This document shows positions 43,619 to 54,022 of a stretch of DNA of 64,000 nt, piece by piece (positions within the stretch are counted from its first letter, which is position 1; each line of letters starts with the position of its first letter). The notes below the pieces were generated by a model. The model saw only the letters and a list, made by a program, of their open reading frames with translations. It did no database searches and was not told the DNA's origin. Source of the DNA: Caballeronia sp. TF1N1 (GTDB lineage: Bacteria > Pseudomonadota > Gammaproteobacteria > Burkholderiales > Burkholderiaceae). The stretch lies in the NCBI RefSeq assembly GCF_022878925.1, contig NZ_CP084626.1:2728001-2792000 (forward strand). The letters run 5' to 3'. A program made the translations under genes and the position numbers.

Positions 43619-44725
43619 TCAGCCAGCCACCACGACGAAGCCGCGCTTTCTCAGCAATTCGAGCACGCCGCGCGACCCGCCGAGATGCAGCGCCCCGATA
43701 GCCACGAACACCGGCTTGTCGGGCGCTGCCAGTTGCACCATCCGCGCGACGAAGCGGCGATTGCGCTCATATACCACGCGGTTATCCACCTGATCCGCGA
43801 GCGGCTTCGAGCGCGCAAGCTTGTTGCCCTTGGCGTCGTCCCAGGCTTTGAGCGCGTCCGCGTCGCCGATTCGCCAGAGCCGGTGCAGCTCTTTCACGTC
43901 GGCGATGTTTTCGGTTGGCGTCTGCACGAGATCCTGTGCGAGCATCTCGCGCTGTTGCGCGGAAGTCAGACGCGTGAACGTCGATATCTGTTCGTTCAAG
44001 GTTTCGAGCCCGACGATTTTTCCTCGCACATGCAGATAGACATTCTGCAACTGCGCCTCGGTGCCGTACTCGCTCTGAAAACCGGCCTTGAGCGTGTCGT
44101 ATGTTTCGATCAGCATCGACGCGAGCCACGGACGCGTGTGCCGCAATTCCTTCAGCGCATCGGGATTGTTGCGCATGCGCGCTTGCACCGCCTGCCACAT
44201 TGAATCCGGCAAATAATCGATCAGACATTCGCTGCGGCACATGCCGAAGCGATTCACGTCCTCTTGCGAAACGAGCAGTTCGTCGGGAGAGATTTCGAGC
44301 GCGAGTGTGGGCGATGCATAGAGCGCAGCCAGTATCGACTGGCGAAACGGCTGTTCGGCCGGATAGTCGGTCGCGAAACCGACATGCAGCGTGCCGAGCA
44401 AATAGATGGTGGTCGTGCCTTTGGTCGCAACGTAGAACGGCATGCGCGCCGGCGCCGCGCGCACGGGGCCGCTTGCCGTCGTGCCATCGGATCGATCCAC
44501 GGCCGGCGCGGGTGCCGATGCGCCCGGTGCCGCCGCTACGTCCGCGCCGCCTGCGGGCTGCGGAGTGCCACCTGCCGGCGTACGCGATCCGACGACCGCA
44601 AAACCGGATGGCGTAACGACCGCGCCTGCCATGAACAGTACGAACGACAGCACAATGGCTGTCGCTCTGGCGGACGCCACGCGCGCGGCGCGCGGCTGGT
44701 CATATGAATACGGCACGAGCGACAT
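43619..44725 (-). CDS. TraB/GumN family protein
   Basis: 368 residues. A single N-terminal hydrophobic segment (TAIVLSFVLFMAGAVV) suggests export or anchoring, then a Pro/Ala-rich linker. The TraB/GumN domain begins at PFYVATKGTTTIYLLGTLHVG (GTxH) and ends with PVFVAIGALHLGGSRGVLELLRKRGF (GAxHL). The family shares a Tiki/EreA-type fold with putative metal-dependent protease activity, but bacterial function is largely unproven. Start ATG 44725 has no better alternative; it converges with the DUF979 gene 13 bases away. Confidence 0.88.
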   Translation of the reverse strand: MSLVPYSYDQPRAARVASARATAIVLSFVLFMAGAVVTPSGFAVVGSRTPAGGTPQPAGGADVAAAPGASAPAPAVDRSDGTTASGPVRAAPARMPFYVATKGTTTIYLLGTLHVGFATDYPAEQPFRQSILAALYASPTLALEISPDELLVSQEDVNRFGMCRSECLIDYLPDSMWQAVQARMRNNPDALKELRHTRPWLASMLIETYDTLKAGFQSEYGTEAQLQNVYLHVRGKIVGLETLNEQISTFTRLTSAQQREMLAQDLVQTPTENIADVKELHRLWRIGDADALKAWDDAKGNKLARSKPLADQVDNRVVYERNRRFVARMVQLAAPDKPVFVAIGALHLGGSRGVLELLRKRGFVVVAG

Positions 44726-44849
44726 CTTAAAACATTCACGCGACCCGCTGGACACGCGCTGTCGCTTCGAGACAATCGACTTGGAGCTTGACCGCGCGCC
44801 GCCTTCTTTGAACGAAGCTGGCGCGCGTCAAACCGCGCGTCGATGCGAT

Positions 44850-45850
44850 TCAAACCTCCACGTCACCTACCTCCTCGGCGCGATGACACGAGACTTGCCG
44901 CCCGTCGACGACGCGCAGCGCCGGTTCCTCGGTTCTGCAACGATCGATCGCGTACGGGCAGCGCTGATGAAACGTGCAGCCTGATGGCGGATTGAGCGGC
45001 GAAGGCATTTCGCCCTGCAGCTTGATCTTGATGCGGCGATCTTCCTCGAACAACGCGGGCGTTGCCGACATCAAGGCGCGCGTGTACGGATGACGCGGTC
45101 GCGCGAAGATGGTTTTCTTGTCGCCGAGTTCGGCCACGCCGCCGAAGTACATCACCATCACGTCATCGGCAATATGCTCGACCACCGACAGGTTGTGCGA
45201 GATGAACACGTAGCTCGTGCCGAACTGCGCTTGCAGGTCCATGAACAGATTGAGAATCTGCGCCTGGATCGAGACATCGAGCGCGGAAACGGGTTCATCG
45301 GCGACGACGATTTGCGGGTCGAGAATCATCGCGCGCGCAATCGCCACACGTTGCCGTTGACCGCCCGAAAACATGTGCGGGTAGCGCGTCGCGTGTTCCG
45401 GTCTCAGGCCGACGGTGCGCATCATCTGCGCAATGCGTTGAGCGCGTTCGGTTGCGTTGAGCTTCGTGTTGATGGCGAGCGGCTCGCCGAGCGTCTGCTC
45501 GACGGTCTTACGCGGATTGAGCGAGGCAAACGGGTTCTGAAACACCATCTGCACGCGCTGCCGCAACGCGGCGATCTTGTCCTTGCTCGCGCCCGCCACG
45601 TCCTCGCCATCGATCAGAAGACGGCCCGATGTCGGCGTTTCGATCATCGTCAACTGACGCGCGAGCGTGGACTTGCCGCAACCCGATTCGCCGACGACAG
45701 CAAGCGTGCGCCCGCGCTGCAACTCGAACGACACGCCGTTCAGCGCCTTCACCGTGCCCTGTTCGAACATGCTGCGCTTGACGCTGTAATGCCGCGTGAG
45801 CTGATCGGCGGCGAGCACGATGTCCTTGTTGATTTCCTTCGGTACGGCGT

Positions 45851-45854
<4 letters not shown>
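44850..45854 (-). CDS. dppF: Dipeptide ABC transporter ATP-binding protein DppF
   Basis: 334 residues. Walker [14 protein letters not shown], signature [15 protein letters not shown], Walker [13 protein letters not shown] and the C-terminal oligopeptide-transporter extension with cysteines ([17 protein letters not shown]) are complete. It energises dipeptide uptake with DppD. ATG 45854 overlaps the dppD stop as ATGA. Last gene of the dpp operon. Confidence 0.95.
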
Positions 45855-46843
<989 letters not shown>

Positions 46844-46844
46844 G

Positions 46845-47765
46845 TCATCCCATCCGTTTCAGTTTCGGGTCGAGGGCGTCGCGCAGACCGTCGCCGAGCA
46901 GATTGATGACGAGCACCGAGATCAGGATGGAGAGACCGGGCATCGTGACGATCCACCATGCGCTTTCGATGTAATCGCGCGCCGAAGCCAGCATGGCGCC
47001 CCACTCGGCCGCGGGCGGTTGCACGCCCAAGCCGAGGAAGCCGAGCGCGGCGGCGTCCAGAATGGCCGATGAAAATCCGAGCGTCGCCTGCACGATGAGC
47101 GGCGCGGCGCAGTTTGGCAGCACTTGCGAGAACATCAGCCGCACAACGCCCGCACCCGCGACGCGCGATGCCGTCACGTATTCCTTTTGCAATTCGCCAA
47201 GCGCCGATGCGCGCGTCAGACGCACATAACCCGGCAGCGCGACGATGGCGATGGCAAGCATGGTGTTGACGAGCCCCGGCCCGATGATCGCGACCACGGC
47301 GACCGCGAGCAAGAGCGAAGGCAGCGCGAGGAGCACATCCATGATGCGCATGATCGGCGTATCGAGCCAGCCGAAGAACGCGGCCATGAGCCCCAGCACG
47401 ACGCCCGGAATGAGCGCGAGCACGACCGATACGAAGCCGATCCAGAACGACAGCCGCGCGCCGTACATGAGACGCGAGAGAATGTCGCGGCCGGCTTCAT
47501 CGGTGCCGAGCAGGAACATGCGGTTGCCGCCTTCGAGCCACGCGGGCGGAATCTTCACGTATTCGCGATATTGCTCGATGGGGCTGTGCGGCGCGATCAC
47601 GGGCGCGGTGAGCGCCACCAGAATCAGCACGAGCACGATGAAGCCCGCGACCACTGCGCCGCGATTGCGCGAGAAGTTCGCCCAGAACTCGCGGCCCGCG
47701 ACCATGCGGCCGCTGGGTGGCGGTGTTACTGCCTGGGGGGGTAGGTTGTTTTGAATGTCGGCCAT
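46845..47765 (-). CDS. dppC: Dipeptide ABC transporter permease DppC
   Basis: 306 residues with about six membrane segments and the BPD_transp_1 block [24 protein letters not shown]. The first part includes [22 protein letters not shown], typical of OppC/DppC. ATG 47765 is preferred to an upstream in-frame start because the family begins there. It is separated from dppB by an 87-base gap carrying two hairpins. Confidence 0.94.
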   Translation of the reverse strand: MADIQNNLPPQAVTPPPSGRMVAGREFWANFSRNRGAVVAGFIVLVLILVALTAPVIAPHSPIEQYREYVKIPPAWLEGGNRMFLLGTDEAGRDILSRLMYGARLSFWIGFVSVVLALIPGVVLGLMAAFFGWLDTPIMRIMDVLLALPSLLLAVAVVAIIGPGLVNTMLAIAIVALPGYVRLTRASALGELQKEYVTASRVAGAGVVRLMFSQVLPNCAAPLIVQATLGFSSAILDAAALGFLGLGVQPPAAEWGAMLASARDYIESAWWIVTMPGLSILISVLVINLLGDGLRDALDPKLKRMG

Positions 47766-47767
47766 AT

Positions 47768-47818
47768 CATGCCTCTCGCCGAGCCGCCTCAAGAGAGGCA
47801 TGCGCCCCCTCGGGGGGC
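47768..47818. repeat. Paired hairpins between dppB and dppC
   Basis: First stem CATGCCTCTC (47768-47777) with GAGAGGCATG (47793-47802); second stem GCCCCC (47804-47809) with GGGGGC (47813-47818). Perfect arms, no T-run. They may stabilise or process the dpp transcript. Confidence 0.6.
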
Positions 47819-47852
47819 AGCGAACGAATGTGAGCGTGGGGGTGGTACATGT

Positions 47853-48863
47853 TCACCTTGTATGGCGAATGCGCGGATTCAACACGCCGTACAGCAGATC
47901 GACGATCAGATTCACGAAGATCACGAGCGACGCGATCATCAGAATGCCGCCCTGCACGACGGGATAATCGCGACGCGAAATGGCATCGATCAGCCACTTG
48001 CCGACGCCCGGCCACGAGAACAACGTCTCCGTCAACACCGCGCCCGCGAGCAACGTGCCAACCTGCAAGCCGATCACGGTCACCACGGGAATCAGCGCAT
48101 TGCGCAACGCATGCACGATCACCACCCGCAACGGCGAAAGCCCCTTCGCGCGCGCCGTGCGAATGTAGTCCTCGCGCAGCACTTCGAGCATCGACGAACG
48201 CGTCATGCGCGCAATCACCGCGAGCGGAATCGTGCCGAGCACGATGGTCGGCAATATCAGATGGCTCACCGCGGACTTGAACGCGCCTTCATCGGTGGAG
48301 AAGATCGAGTCGATCAGCATGAAGCCCGTGACGTGCGGAATGTCGTATTCCACCGCGATCCGCCCCGACACCGGCGTCCAGCCGAGCCTCGCCGAGAAGA
48401 ACATGATGAGGATCAAGCCCCACCAGAAGATCGGCATCGAATAGCCCGTGAGCGCGGTGCCCATCACGCCATGATCGACCACCGTGCCGCGCTTGAGCGC
48501 CGCCGCCACGCCCGCCGGCAGACCGACGATGAGCGCGAAGATCATCGCGCAGATGGAGAGTTCGACGGTCGCCGGAAAGCGCGCCATGAATTCGCTCATC
48601 ACACTCGTATTGGTGATGATCGACATGCCGAGATCGCCCTTGAGCGCATGGCCAACGTAGTGGAGATATTGAAGCGGCAAAGGCTCGTCGAGACCTAAGC
48701 GCTTCATGGCTTCGGCGTGCATCGCCGGGTCCACGCCGCGTTCGCCCATCATCACTTCGATGGGGTCGCCCGGGATCAGGTGGATGAGCGCGAACGCGAG
48801 AATCGTAATGCCGATGAACGTCGGTATCACCATTCCTATGCGTCGCAAAACGAATCGGAACAT
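47853..48863 (-). CDS. dppB: Dipeptide ABC transporter permease DppB
   Basis: 336 residues. MFRFVLRRIGMVIPTFIGITILAFALIHLIPGDPIEVMMG is the DppB/OppB N-terminus; DYIRTARAKGLSPLRVVIVHALRNALIP is the permease EAA-type loop; GVLNPRIRHTR ends the protein. It is first after dppA in the operon. Confidence 0.95.
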   Translation of the reverse strand: MFRFVLRRIGMVIPTFIGITILAFALIHLIPGDPIEVMMGERGVDPAMHAEAMKRLGLDEPLPLQYLHYVGHALKGDLGMSIITNTSVMSEFMARFPATVELSICAMIFALIVGLPAGVAAALKRGTVVDHGVMGTALTGYSMPIFWWGLILIMFFSARLGWTPVSGRIAVEYDIPHVTGFMLIDSIFSTDEGAFKSAVSHLILPTIVLGTIPLAVIARMTRSSMLEVLREDYIRTARAKGLSPLRVVIVHALRNALIPVVTVIGLQVGTLLAGAVLTETLFSWPGVGKWLIDAISRRDYPVVQGGILMIASLVIFVNLIVDLLYGVLNPRIRHTR

Positions 48864-48903
48864 GATCGCCCTTTGGTTCGTACTTGGGGATTTGGAAGAG
48901 TGA

Positions 48904-48939
48904 CCGGCGGCGCGGATCGTTTTCGACCCGCGCCGCCGG
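48904..48939. terminator. Strong hairpin between dppA and dppB
   Basis: Perfect 12-bp stem CCGGCGGCGCGG (48904-48915) with CCGCGCCGCCGG (48928-48939), no long T-run. In solute-binding-protein operons such a hairpin usually lets dppA mRNA outnumber the permease mRNA by attenuation or 3' protection. Confidence 0.7.
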
Positions 48940-49012
48940 CCCTGTTCGACTAATTATGGTTTAGTGCAAAAAGCGTTCCGCTTGCAAGCTGCGTTTTGCG
49001 GATGCTCTCGCT

Positions 49013-50644
49013 TTACTGCATGCCCACGCCGTCGAAACGGACATAGCCGAGCGGTTCGATCTTCAGGCCCGTCACCTTCTTGCTGGCCGGCTGATACACC
49101 GTCGAATGCGCGATCGGCGAGAACGGCAGCTGTTGCGCGAAGATCTGCTGCGCGTCCATGTAGGCCTTCGTGCGCGCCGCGACGTCGCTCGTCGAACGGC
49201 CCTTCACGACCAGATCGTCGAACGGCTTATAGCACCACTTCGAAAAGTTGCTGCCCTTCACCGCGTCGCAACCGAGCAGCGTGCCGAGCCAGTTGTCGGG
49301 GTCGCCGTTGTCGCCGGTCCAGCCGATCAAGAGCGCCTGATGCTCGCCCGCGTGCGCGCGCTTGAGATACTCGCCCCATTCGTACGACACGATCTTTGCC
49401 TTCACGCCGATCTTCGCCCAGTCGGCCTGGATCATCTCGGCCATCAGACGTGCGTTCGGGTTGTACGCGCGTTGCACGGGCATGGCCCAAAGGTCGATAT
49501 CCATGCCGTTCGGAAAGCCGGCCTTCGCAAGCAGATCCTTGGCCTTGGCCGTATCGTACGGACTCGTCTTGAGGTTCTTGTCGTAGGACCATTGAGTCGG
49601 CGCCATCGGAGCGGTGGCCGCCTGGCCCGCGCCCTGATACACGGAATCGATGATCGCCTTCTTGTTGATCGCCATGTCGAGCGCGCGGCGCACGTCGGTG
49701 TTGTCCAGACCCTTCTTGGTCACGTTATAGGCCACGTAACCTTCGTTGAAACCGGCCTGCGACGGCGTATCAAGATTCGATGCGGACTTGAGCGACTCGA
49801 TGTCGCCCGGACGCGGATAGCTCATCACCTGGCATTCGTTGCTTTTCAGCTTCTGCACGCGCACGGCGGCATCGGGCGTGATCGAGAAGATCAGCTTCGA
49901 CACCTGCACCGCGTTCGGCTTCCAGTAATCCGGATTGCCGTCGAAGCGAATGGTCGCATCCTTTGTATAGCTACGGAAGATGAACGGTCCCGTGCCAACC
50001 GGATACTGATTGATGTCGGCGGCCTTGCCGTCCTTCACCAGCTTGTCCGTGTATTCGGCCGAGAGAATGGACGCGTATTCCATCGCCATGTTCTGGATGA
50101 ACGGCGCGTTCACTTCCTTGAGCGTGAACTTCACGGTGTAGGGATCGACCTTCTCCACCTTCGCGATGAGCTTGTCGAGGCCCATGTCCGTGAAGTACGG
50201 GAACGCAACCGGGTACGCCTTGCGGAACGGCTGGTTCGGGTCGAGCATGCGGTTGAACGTGACGAGGACGTCATCCGCGTTGAATTCGCGCGTCGGCTTG
50301 AAGTACGACGTCGTCTGGAACTTCACGCCGTGACGCAGATGGAAGGTGTAGGTCAAACCGTCCGCCGACACGTCCCACTTTTCGGCGAGACCCGGCTCGA
50401 CCTTCGTGCCGCCGCGCTCGAATTCGACGAGGCGGTTATAAACCGTGAACGTGTTCGCGGTGAAGTCGGTGCCGGTGGTGTATTGCGCGGGATCGAAACC
50501 GGCGGGACTGCCTTCCGAGCAGTACACCAGCGTCTTGTTGGGGATGGCGGCATTCGCGACGTTCGCCGCGAATAGCGTTGCCGTGGCGACGGCGCCCATG
50601 AGCGCCGACACGCGGGCGACTCGCAACAGGCCATTCTTCTTCAT
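49013..50644 (-). CDS. dppA: Dipeptide-binding periplasmic protein DppA
   Basis: 543 residues. Signal peptide MKKNGLLRVARVSALMGAVATATLFAANVANAA, then the family 5 solute-binding protein: KTLVYCSEGSPAGFDPAQYTTGTDFTANTFTVYNRLVEF, EPGLAEKWDVSADGLTYTFHLR and DLWAMPVQRAYNPNARLMAEMIQ. GGAGGAAAC lies directly upstream of ATG 50644. Specific for di- and tripeptides, possibly haem precursors in some species. Full-length for the family. Confidence 0.95.
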   Translation of the reverse strand: MKKNGLLRVARVSALMGAVATATLFAANVANAAIPNKTLVYCSEGSPAGFDPAQYTTGTDFTANTFTVYNRLVEFERGGTKVEPGLAEKWDVSADGLTYTFHLRHGVKFQTTSYFKPTREFNADDVLVTFNRMLDPNQPFRKAYPVAFPYFTDMGLDKLIAKVEKVDPYTVKFTLKEVNAPFIQNMAMEYASILSAEYTDKLVKDGKAADINQYPVGTGPFIFRSYTKDATIRFDGNPDYWKPNAVQVSKLIFSITPDAAVRVQKLKSNECQVMSYPRPGDIESLKSASNLDTPSQAGFNEGYVAYNVTKKGLDNTDVRRALDMAINKKAIIDSVYQGAGQAATAPMAPTQWSYDKNLKTSPYDTAKAKDLLAKAGFPNGMDIDLWAMPVQRAYNPNARLMAEMIQADWAKIGVKAKIVSYEWGEYLKRAHAGEHQALLIGWTGDNGDPDNWLGTLLGCDAVKGSNFSKWCYKPFDDLVVKGRSTSDVAARTKAYMDAQQIFAQQLPFSPIAHSTVYQPASKKVTGLKIEPLGYVRFDGVGMQ

Positions 50645-51010
50645 GTTTCCTCCAGGTCGATGCCAGCTTTCAACTGACGTAGCGCGATATTACTTGATCG
50701 CATCGGCGGTGCTGCCAGCCGTGCGAATCTGCCGGATGAAACGGCGCAAGCAAATTCGGGCGCTACCCTAGCATGAACAAATATTACGTGTGTGGTCGTT
50801 TTCCCCACTGGATTTACGGCTGCCGGTTGGTTCGATGCGGTTAGGTTATCGCCTATGCCTAAGCGTGATAGCTCGGATGGCGAAATATCCGCGCAAGGTG
50901 CCGGCAGCGTGCGCAAAGTGCGCCGTCGGGTACTAAAACGCCCGAAAAAAGTGCTAAACGAGGAGGAAAGTAAGAACCGCGCGGACGAACGCCGCGCGGG
51001 TAAAACAAAC
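50645..51010. other. Intergenic region upstream of dppA and downstream of metF
   Basis: 366 bases. It contains the metF terminator candidate and, on the minus strand, a TAATAT -10-like box near 50785 for dppA. No gene recognised. Confidence 0.5.
50975..51003 (-). terminator. metF terminator candidate
   Basis: CCGCGCGG at 50977-50984 and again at 50992-50999 form an 8-bp stem with a 7-base loop; the minus strand continues TTCTTACTTTCC, a T-rich run. About 12 bases past the metF stop. Confidence 0.6.
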
Positions 51011-51850
51011 TCAGACGCTCTTGACGCCGAGCCGCTCGCAAACCGTCTTCGACGCCCACGCGCCGTTGAGCGTGTAGAAATGCAAGCCGGGCGCGCCGCC
51101 GTCGATCAGACGCTGGCACAGACCCGTCACCACATCGACGCCGAATTCGCGGATCGACTCGCGGTCGTCGCCGTAACTTTCGAGCCGGCGCGCGATCCAC
51201 TTCGGCACTTCCGCGCCGCACATCTCGGAAAAGCGCATCAACTGCGTGAAGTTGGTGATCGGCATGATGCCCGGCACGATAGGCACATCGACGCCGAGCT
51301 TTTTCGCTTCATCGACGAATTCGAAGTAGGCGTCCGCGTTGAAGAAGTACTGCGTGATCGCGGAGTTCGCGCCCGCCTTTACCTTGCGCGCGAAGTTTTC
51401 GAGATCGGCGCGCGGCGAACGCGATTGCGGATGGAACTCCGGATACGCCGCCACTTCGATGTTGAACCAGTCGCCGTGCTCCTGGCGAATGAACGCCACG
51501 AGTTCGGACGCATAGCGCAACTCGCCGACTTCACCCATGCCCGAAGGCAAGTCGCCGCGCAATGCGACGATATGGCGAATGCCGTGCTCCCGATACTGCG
51601 AAAGAATCGCGCGCAGGCTGTCTTTCGACGAGCCGATGCAAGACAGATGCGGCGCCGCTTCGAAGCCTTCCGCGGCCATTTCGAGCACGGTGTCGAGCGT
51701 GCCTTGCTGCGTGGAGCCGCCCGCGCCGAACGTCACGGAGACGAACTTCGGCGCGAGCGTTTTCAGTTGCGCGCGCGAGGCGCGCAGTTTGTCCACACCT
51801 TCCTGCGTCTTCGGCGGGAAAAACTCGAATGAAAGTTCGATCGGTTTCAT
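51011..51850 (-). CDS. metF: 5,10-methylenetetrahydrofolate reductase
   Basis: 279 residues. IELSFEFFPPKTQEG at the N-terminus with the catalytic Glu, SVTFGAGGSTQQGTLDTV, HLSCIGSS, GIRHIVALRGDLPSGMG and NAVITQYFFNADAY-like FAD-binding blocks are present. It produces 5-methyl-THF for methionine synthesis and lies downstream of ahcY, which recycles SAH; the order ahcY, holin-like gene, metF on one strand suggests an operon under the SAH riboswitch. Confidence 0.95.
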   Translation of the reverse strand: MKPIELSFEFFPPKTQEGVDKLRASRAQLKTLAPKFVSVTFGAGGSTQQGTLDTVLEMAAEGFEAAPHLSCIGSSKDSLRAILSQYREHGIRHIVALRGDLPSGMGEVGELRYASELVAFIRQEHGDWFNIEVAAYPEFHPQSRSPRADLENFARKVKAGANSAITQYFFNADAYFEFVDEAKKLGVDVPIVPGIMPITNFTQLMRFSEMCGAEVPKWIARRLESYGDDRESIREFGVDVVTGLCQRLIDGGAPGLHFYTLNGAWASKTVCERLGVKSV

Positions 51851-51890
51851 GATGGTGTGTGTACGCGCGGGGAGGCGTGTGTGCGCGGCG

Positions 51891-52244
51891 TCAGCCGAAG
51901 TTGCGCTGTCCGAAGATGAGCGCCGACAGAAGCCACGACACGATGCTATAGAGAATCGAGCCGAAGAACGCGGACCAGAAACCCGTCACCTCGAAGCCTT
52001 TCAAGAGCGACGAGCACAGCCAGAAACACAGCGCATTCACCACGAGGATGAAGAGGCCGAGCGTCAGGATGGTCACGGGCAACGTGAGAATGATGAGCAC
52101 CGGGCGCAGCACTGCGTTGATGAGCCCGAGCACCACGGCCACGATGAGCGCCGTGCCGAAACTGCGGATGTGGATCGACGGCACGAGATAGGTGATGATC
52201 AGAAGCGCGAGCGCGTTGATCAGCCATGTCAGCAGCACGGTCAT
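51891..52244 (-). CDS. Phage-holin-like (superfamily IV) membrane protein
   Basis: 117 residues with four hydrophobic segments (LLTWLINALALLIITYLV, FGTALIVAVVLGLINAVLRPVLIILTLPVTILTLGLF, NALCFWLCSSLLKGF, AFFGSILYSIVSWLL). The RPVLIILTLPVTILTLGLF block identifies the family, named after mycobacteriophage holins but widespread in chromosomes without phage context. Between ahcY and metF, as in many betaproteobacteria. Function unknown. Confidence 0.88.
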   Translation of the reverse strand: MTVLLTWLINALALLIITYLVPSIHIRSFGTALIVAVVLGLINAVLRPVLIILTLPVTILTLGLFILVVNALCFWLCSSLLKGFEVTGFWSAFFGSILYSIVSWLLSALIFGQRNFG

Positions 52245-52340
52245 CGAGTGTTCTCCGGTTGATGCAATGTGTCTTTGTACCGCGCACGAACCTCCCGATC
52301 CGTGCGCGGCCACGCCGCCGCGTGCCTTGTCAGTAGCGGA

Positions 52341-53762
52341 TTAATAGCGGTAGTGGTTCGGCTTGAACGGACCGTTCTTGTCGACGCCGATATAACCGGC
52401 CTGCTCCGTCGAAAGCACCGTCAGTTCCGCGCCGATACGTCCCAGATGCAGACGCGCGACCTTCTCGTCGAGATGCTTCGGCAGCACATACACCTTGTTC
52501 TCGTACTTGTCGCCTTGCGTGAACAGTTCGATCTGCGCGAGCGTCTGGTTCGTGAACGAGTTCGACATCACGAACGACGGATGGCCGGTTGCGCAGCCGA
52601 GATTCACGAGACGTCCTTCGGCCAGCAGAATGATGCGCTTGCCGTCCGGGAAGATGATGTGATCGACTTGCGGCTTGATGTTGTCCCACGAGTATTGGCG
52701 CGTGGAAGCGACGTCGATTTCGGAGTCGAAGTGACCGATGTTGCAGACGATGGCGTTGTTGCGCATCGCCTTCATGTGGTCGTGGTTGATGACGTGGTAG
52801 TTGCCCGTTGCCGTCACGAAGATATCGGCCTTGTCGGCGGCATATTCCATCGTCACGACGCGGTAGCCTTCCATTGCCGCTTGCAGCGCGCAGATCGGGT
52901 CGATCTCCGTGACCCAGACAGTGGCGCCCAGACCGCGCAGCGACTGCGCGCAGCCCTTGCCCACGTCGCCGTAGCCCGCCACGACCGCGATCTTGCCGGC
53001 GATCATCACGTCGGTGGCGCGCTTGATGCCATCCACGAGCGATTCGCGGCAGCCGTACAGATTGTCGAACTTCGACTTCGTGACCGAATCGTTCACGTTG
53101 ATGGCCGGGAACGGCAGACGCCCTTCCTTCTCCATCTGATACAGACGATGCACGCCCGTGGTCGTTTCTTCCGTCACGCCCTGGATGTGCGCGAGGCGCG
53201 TGGAGTACCAGGTCGGGTCGGCATCGAGGTGCGAAGCGATCGACTTGTACAGCGCGACTTCTTCTTCATTAGTCGGCTTGCCGATGACCGAGCGGTCTTT
53301 TTCGGCCTTCGAACCGAGGATGAGCAAGAGCGTGGCGTCGCCGCCGTCGTCCAGAATCATGTTGGCGAATTCGCCGTTCGGCCATTCGAAGATGCGGTGC
53401 GAGAACTCCCAGTATTCGTCGAGCGATTCGCCCTTGAACGCGAACACCGGCGTGCCGCCCGCGGCGATGGCGGCGGCAGCGTGATCCTGCGTGGAGAAGA
53501 TGTTGCACGATGCCCAGCGCACGTCGGCGCCGAGTGCGGTCAGCGTTTCGATCAGCACGCCGGTCTGGATGGTCATGTGCAGCGAGCCTGCGACGCGCGC
53601 GCCTTTCAGCGGCTGTTGCGCCTTGTATTCCTCGCGCGTCTGGATGAGACCGGGCATCTCCGTTTCGGCGATGTCGAGTTCCTTGCGGCCCCATGCGGCG
53701 AGCGACATGTCGGCAACAACGTAATCCTGGGAATTCTTGGAATCGAGAACTGCGGCGTTCAT
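52341..53762 (-). CDS. ahcY: Adenosylhomocysteinase
   Basis: 473 residues. [50 protein letters not shown], and the NAD motif [18 protein letters not shown] are diagnostic; the protein ends KPNHYRY, typical of SAHase. A beta-proteobacterial/plant-type insertion (about residues 145-190) is present. It splits S-adenosylhomocysteine into adenosine and homocysteine. ATG 53762 follows AAGGAGGGCG. An SAH riboswitch lies about 100 bases upstream. Confidence 0.97.
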   Translation of the reverse strand: MNAAVLDSKNSQDYVVADMSLAAWGRKELDIAETEMPGLIQTREEYKAQQPLKGARVAGSLHMTIQTGVLIETLTALGADVRWASCNIFSTQDHAAAAIAAGGTPVFAFKGESLDEYWEFSHRIFEWPNGEFANMILDDGGDATLLLILGSKAEKDRSVIGKPTNEEEVALYKSIASHLDADPTWYSTRLAHIQGVTEETTTGVHRLYQMEKEGRLPFPAINVNDSVTKSKFDNLYGCRESLVDGIKRATDVMIAGKIAVVAGYGDVGKGCAQSLRGLGATVWVTEIDPICALQAAMEGYRVVTMEYAADKADIFVTATGNYHVINHDHMKAMRNNAIVCNIGHFDSEIDVASTRQYSWDNIKPQVDHIIFPDGKRIILLAEGRLVNLGCATGHPSFVMSNSFTNQTLAQIELFTQGDKYENKVYVLPKHLDEKVARLHLGRIGAELTVLSTEQAGYIGVDKNGPFKPNHYRY

Positions 53763-53864
53763 CACGCCCTCCTTTCTAAAAAAGACTAGAAATTTTGACG
53801 TGAGCGCCGTTCGATGCGGTGGCTCAGCGGGCTTGTTTATGTGCCTTCGAACCGTCCGATTGAA

Positions 53865-53916
53865 GCCTCCGAGCCTGGCGGGTGAAACCCGTCGCAACGC
53901 TCCTCGGGGGCGAGCG
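53865..53916 (-). promoter_or_regulatory. SAH riboswitch controlling ahcY
   Basis: On the minus strand CCCCGAGGAGCGTTGCGACG (about 53907-53888) followed by a small hairpin (GGGTTTCACCC) and GCCAGGCTCGG (about 53879-53869). This matches the SAH riboswitch consensus: CCGAGGAGCG-TUGC-RACGG and CAGGCUCGG, with CCGAG pairing CTCGG as P1. Position, about 105 bases upstream of ahcY on the same strand, is canonical. It turns expression on when S-adenosylhomocysteine accumulates. Confidence 0.92.
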
Positions 53917-54022
53917 AAGATTGTAGCAAAAGTCGGCGGAATGCGAATGCGGGATTAAGCGCAGTCTGATTGATGGGGGTGACTAAGCGTAGGGAGGCGT
54001 TCAGGCTCGATCGACTATTGAC

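Noticed and set aside
49106..50575. Long open frame opposite dppA, and similar long frames opposite the AAA ATPase, dppF and DUF937-OmpA genes
   Set aside because: They are antisense shadows of high-G+C genes, with Arg/His/Ala-rich translations and no domains.
51891..52244. Prophage remnant
   Set aside because: The holin-like family is common in chromosomes and no other phage gene is present.
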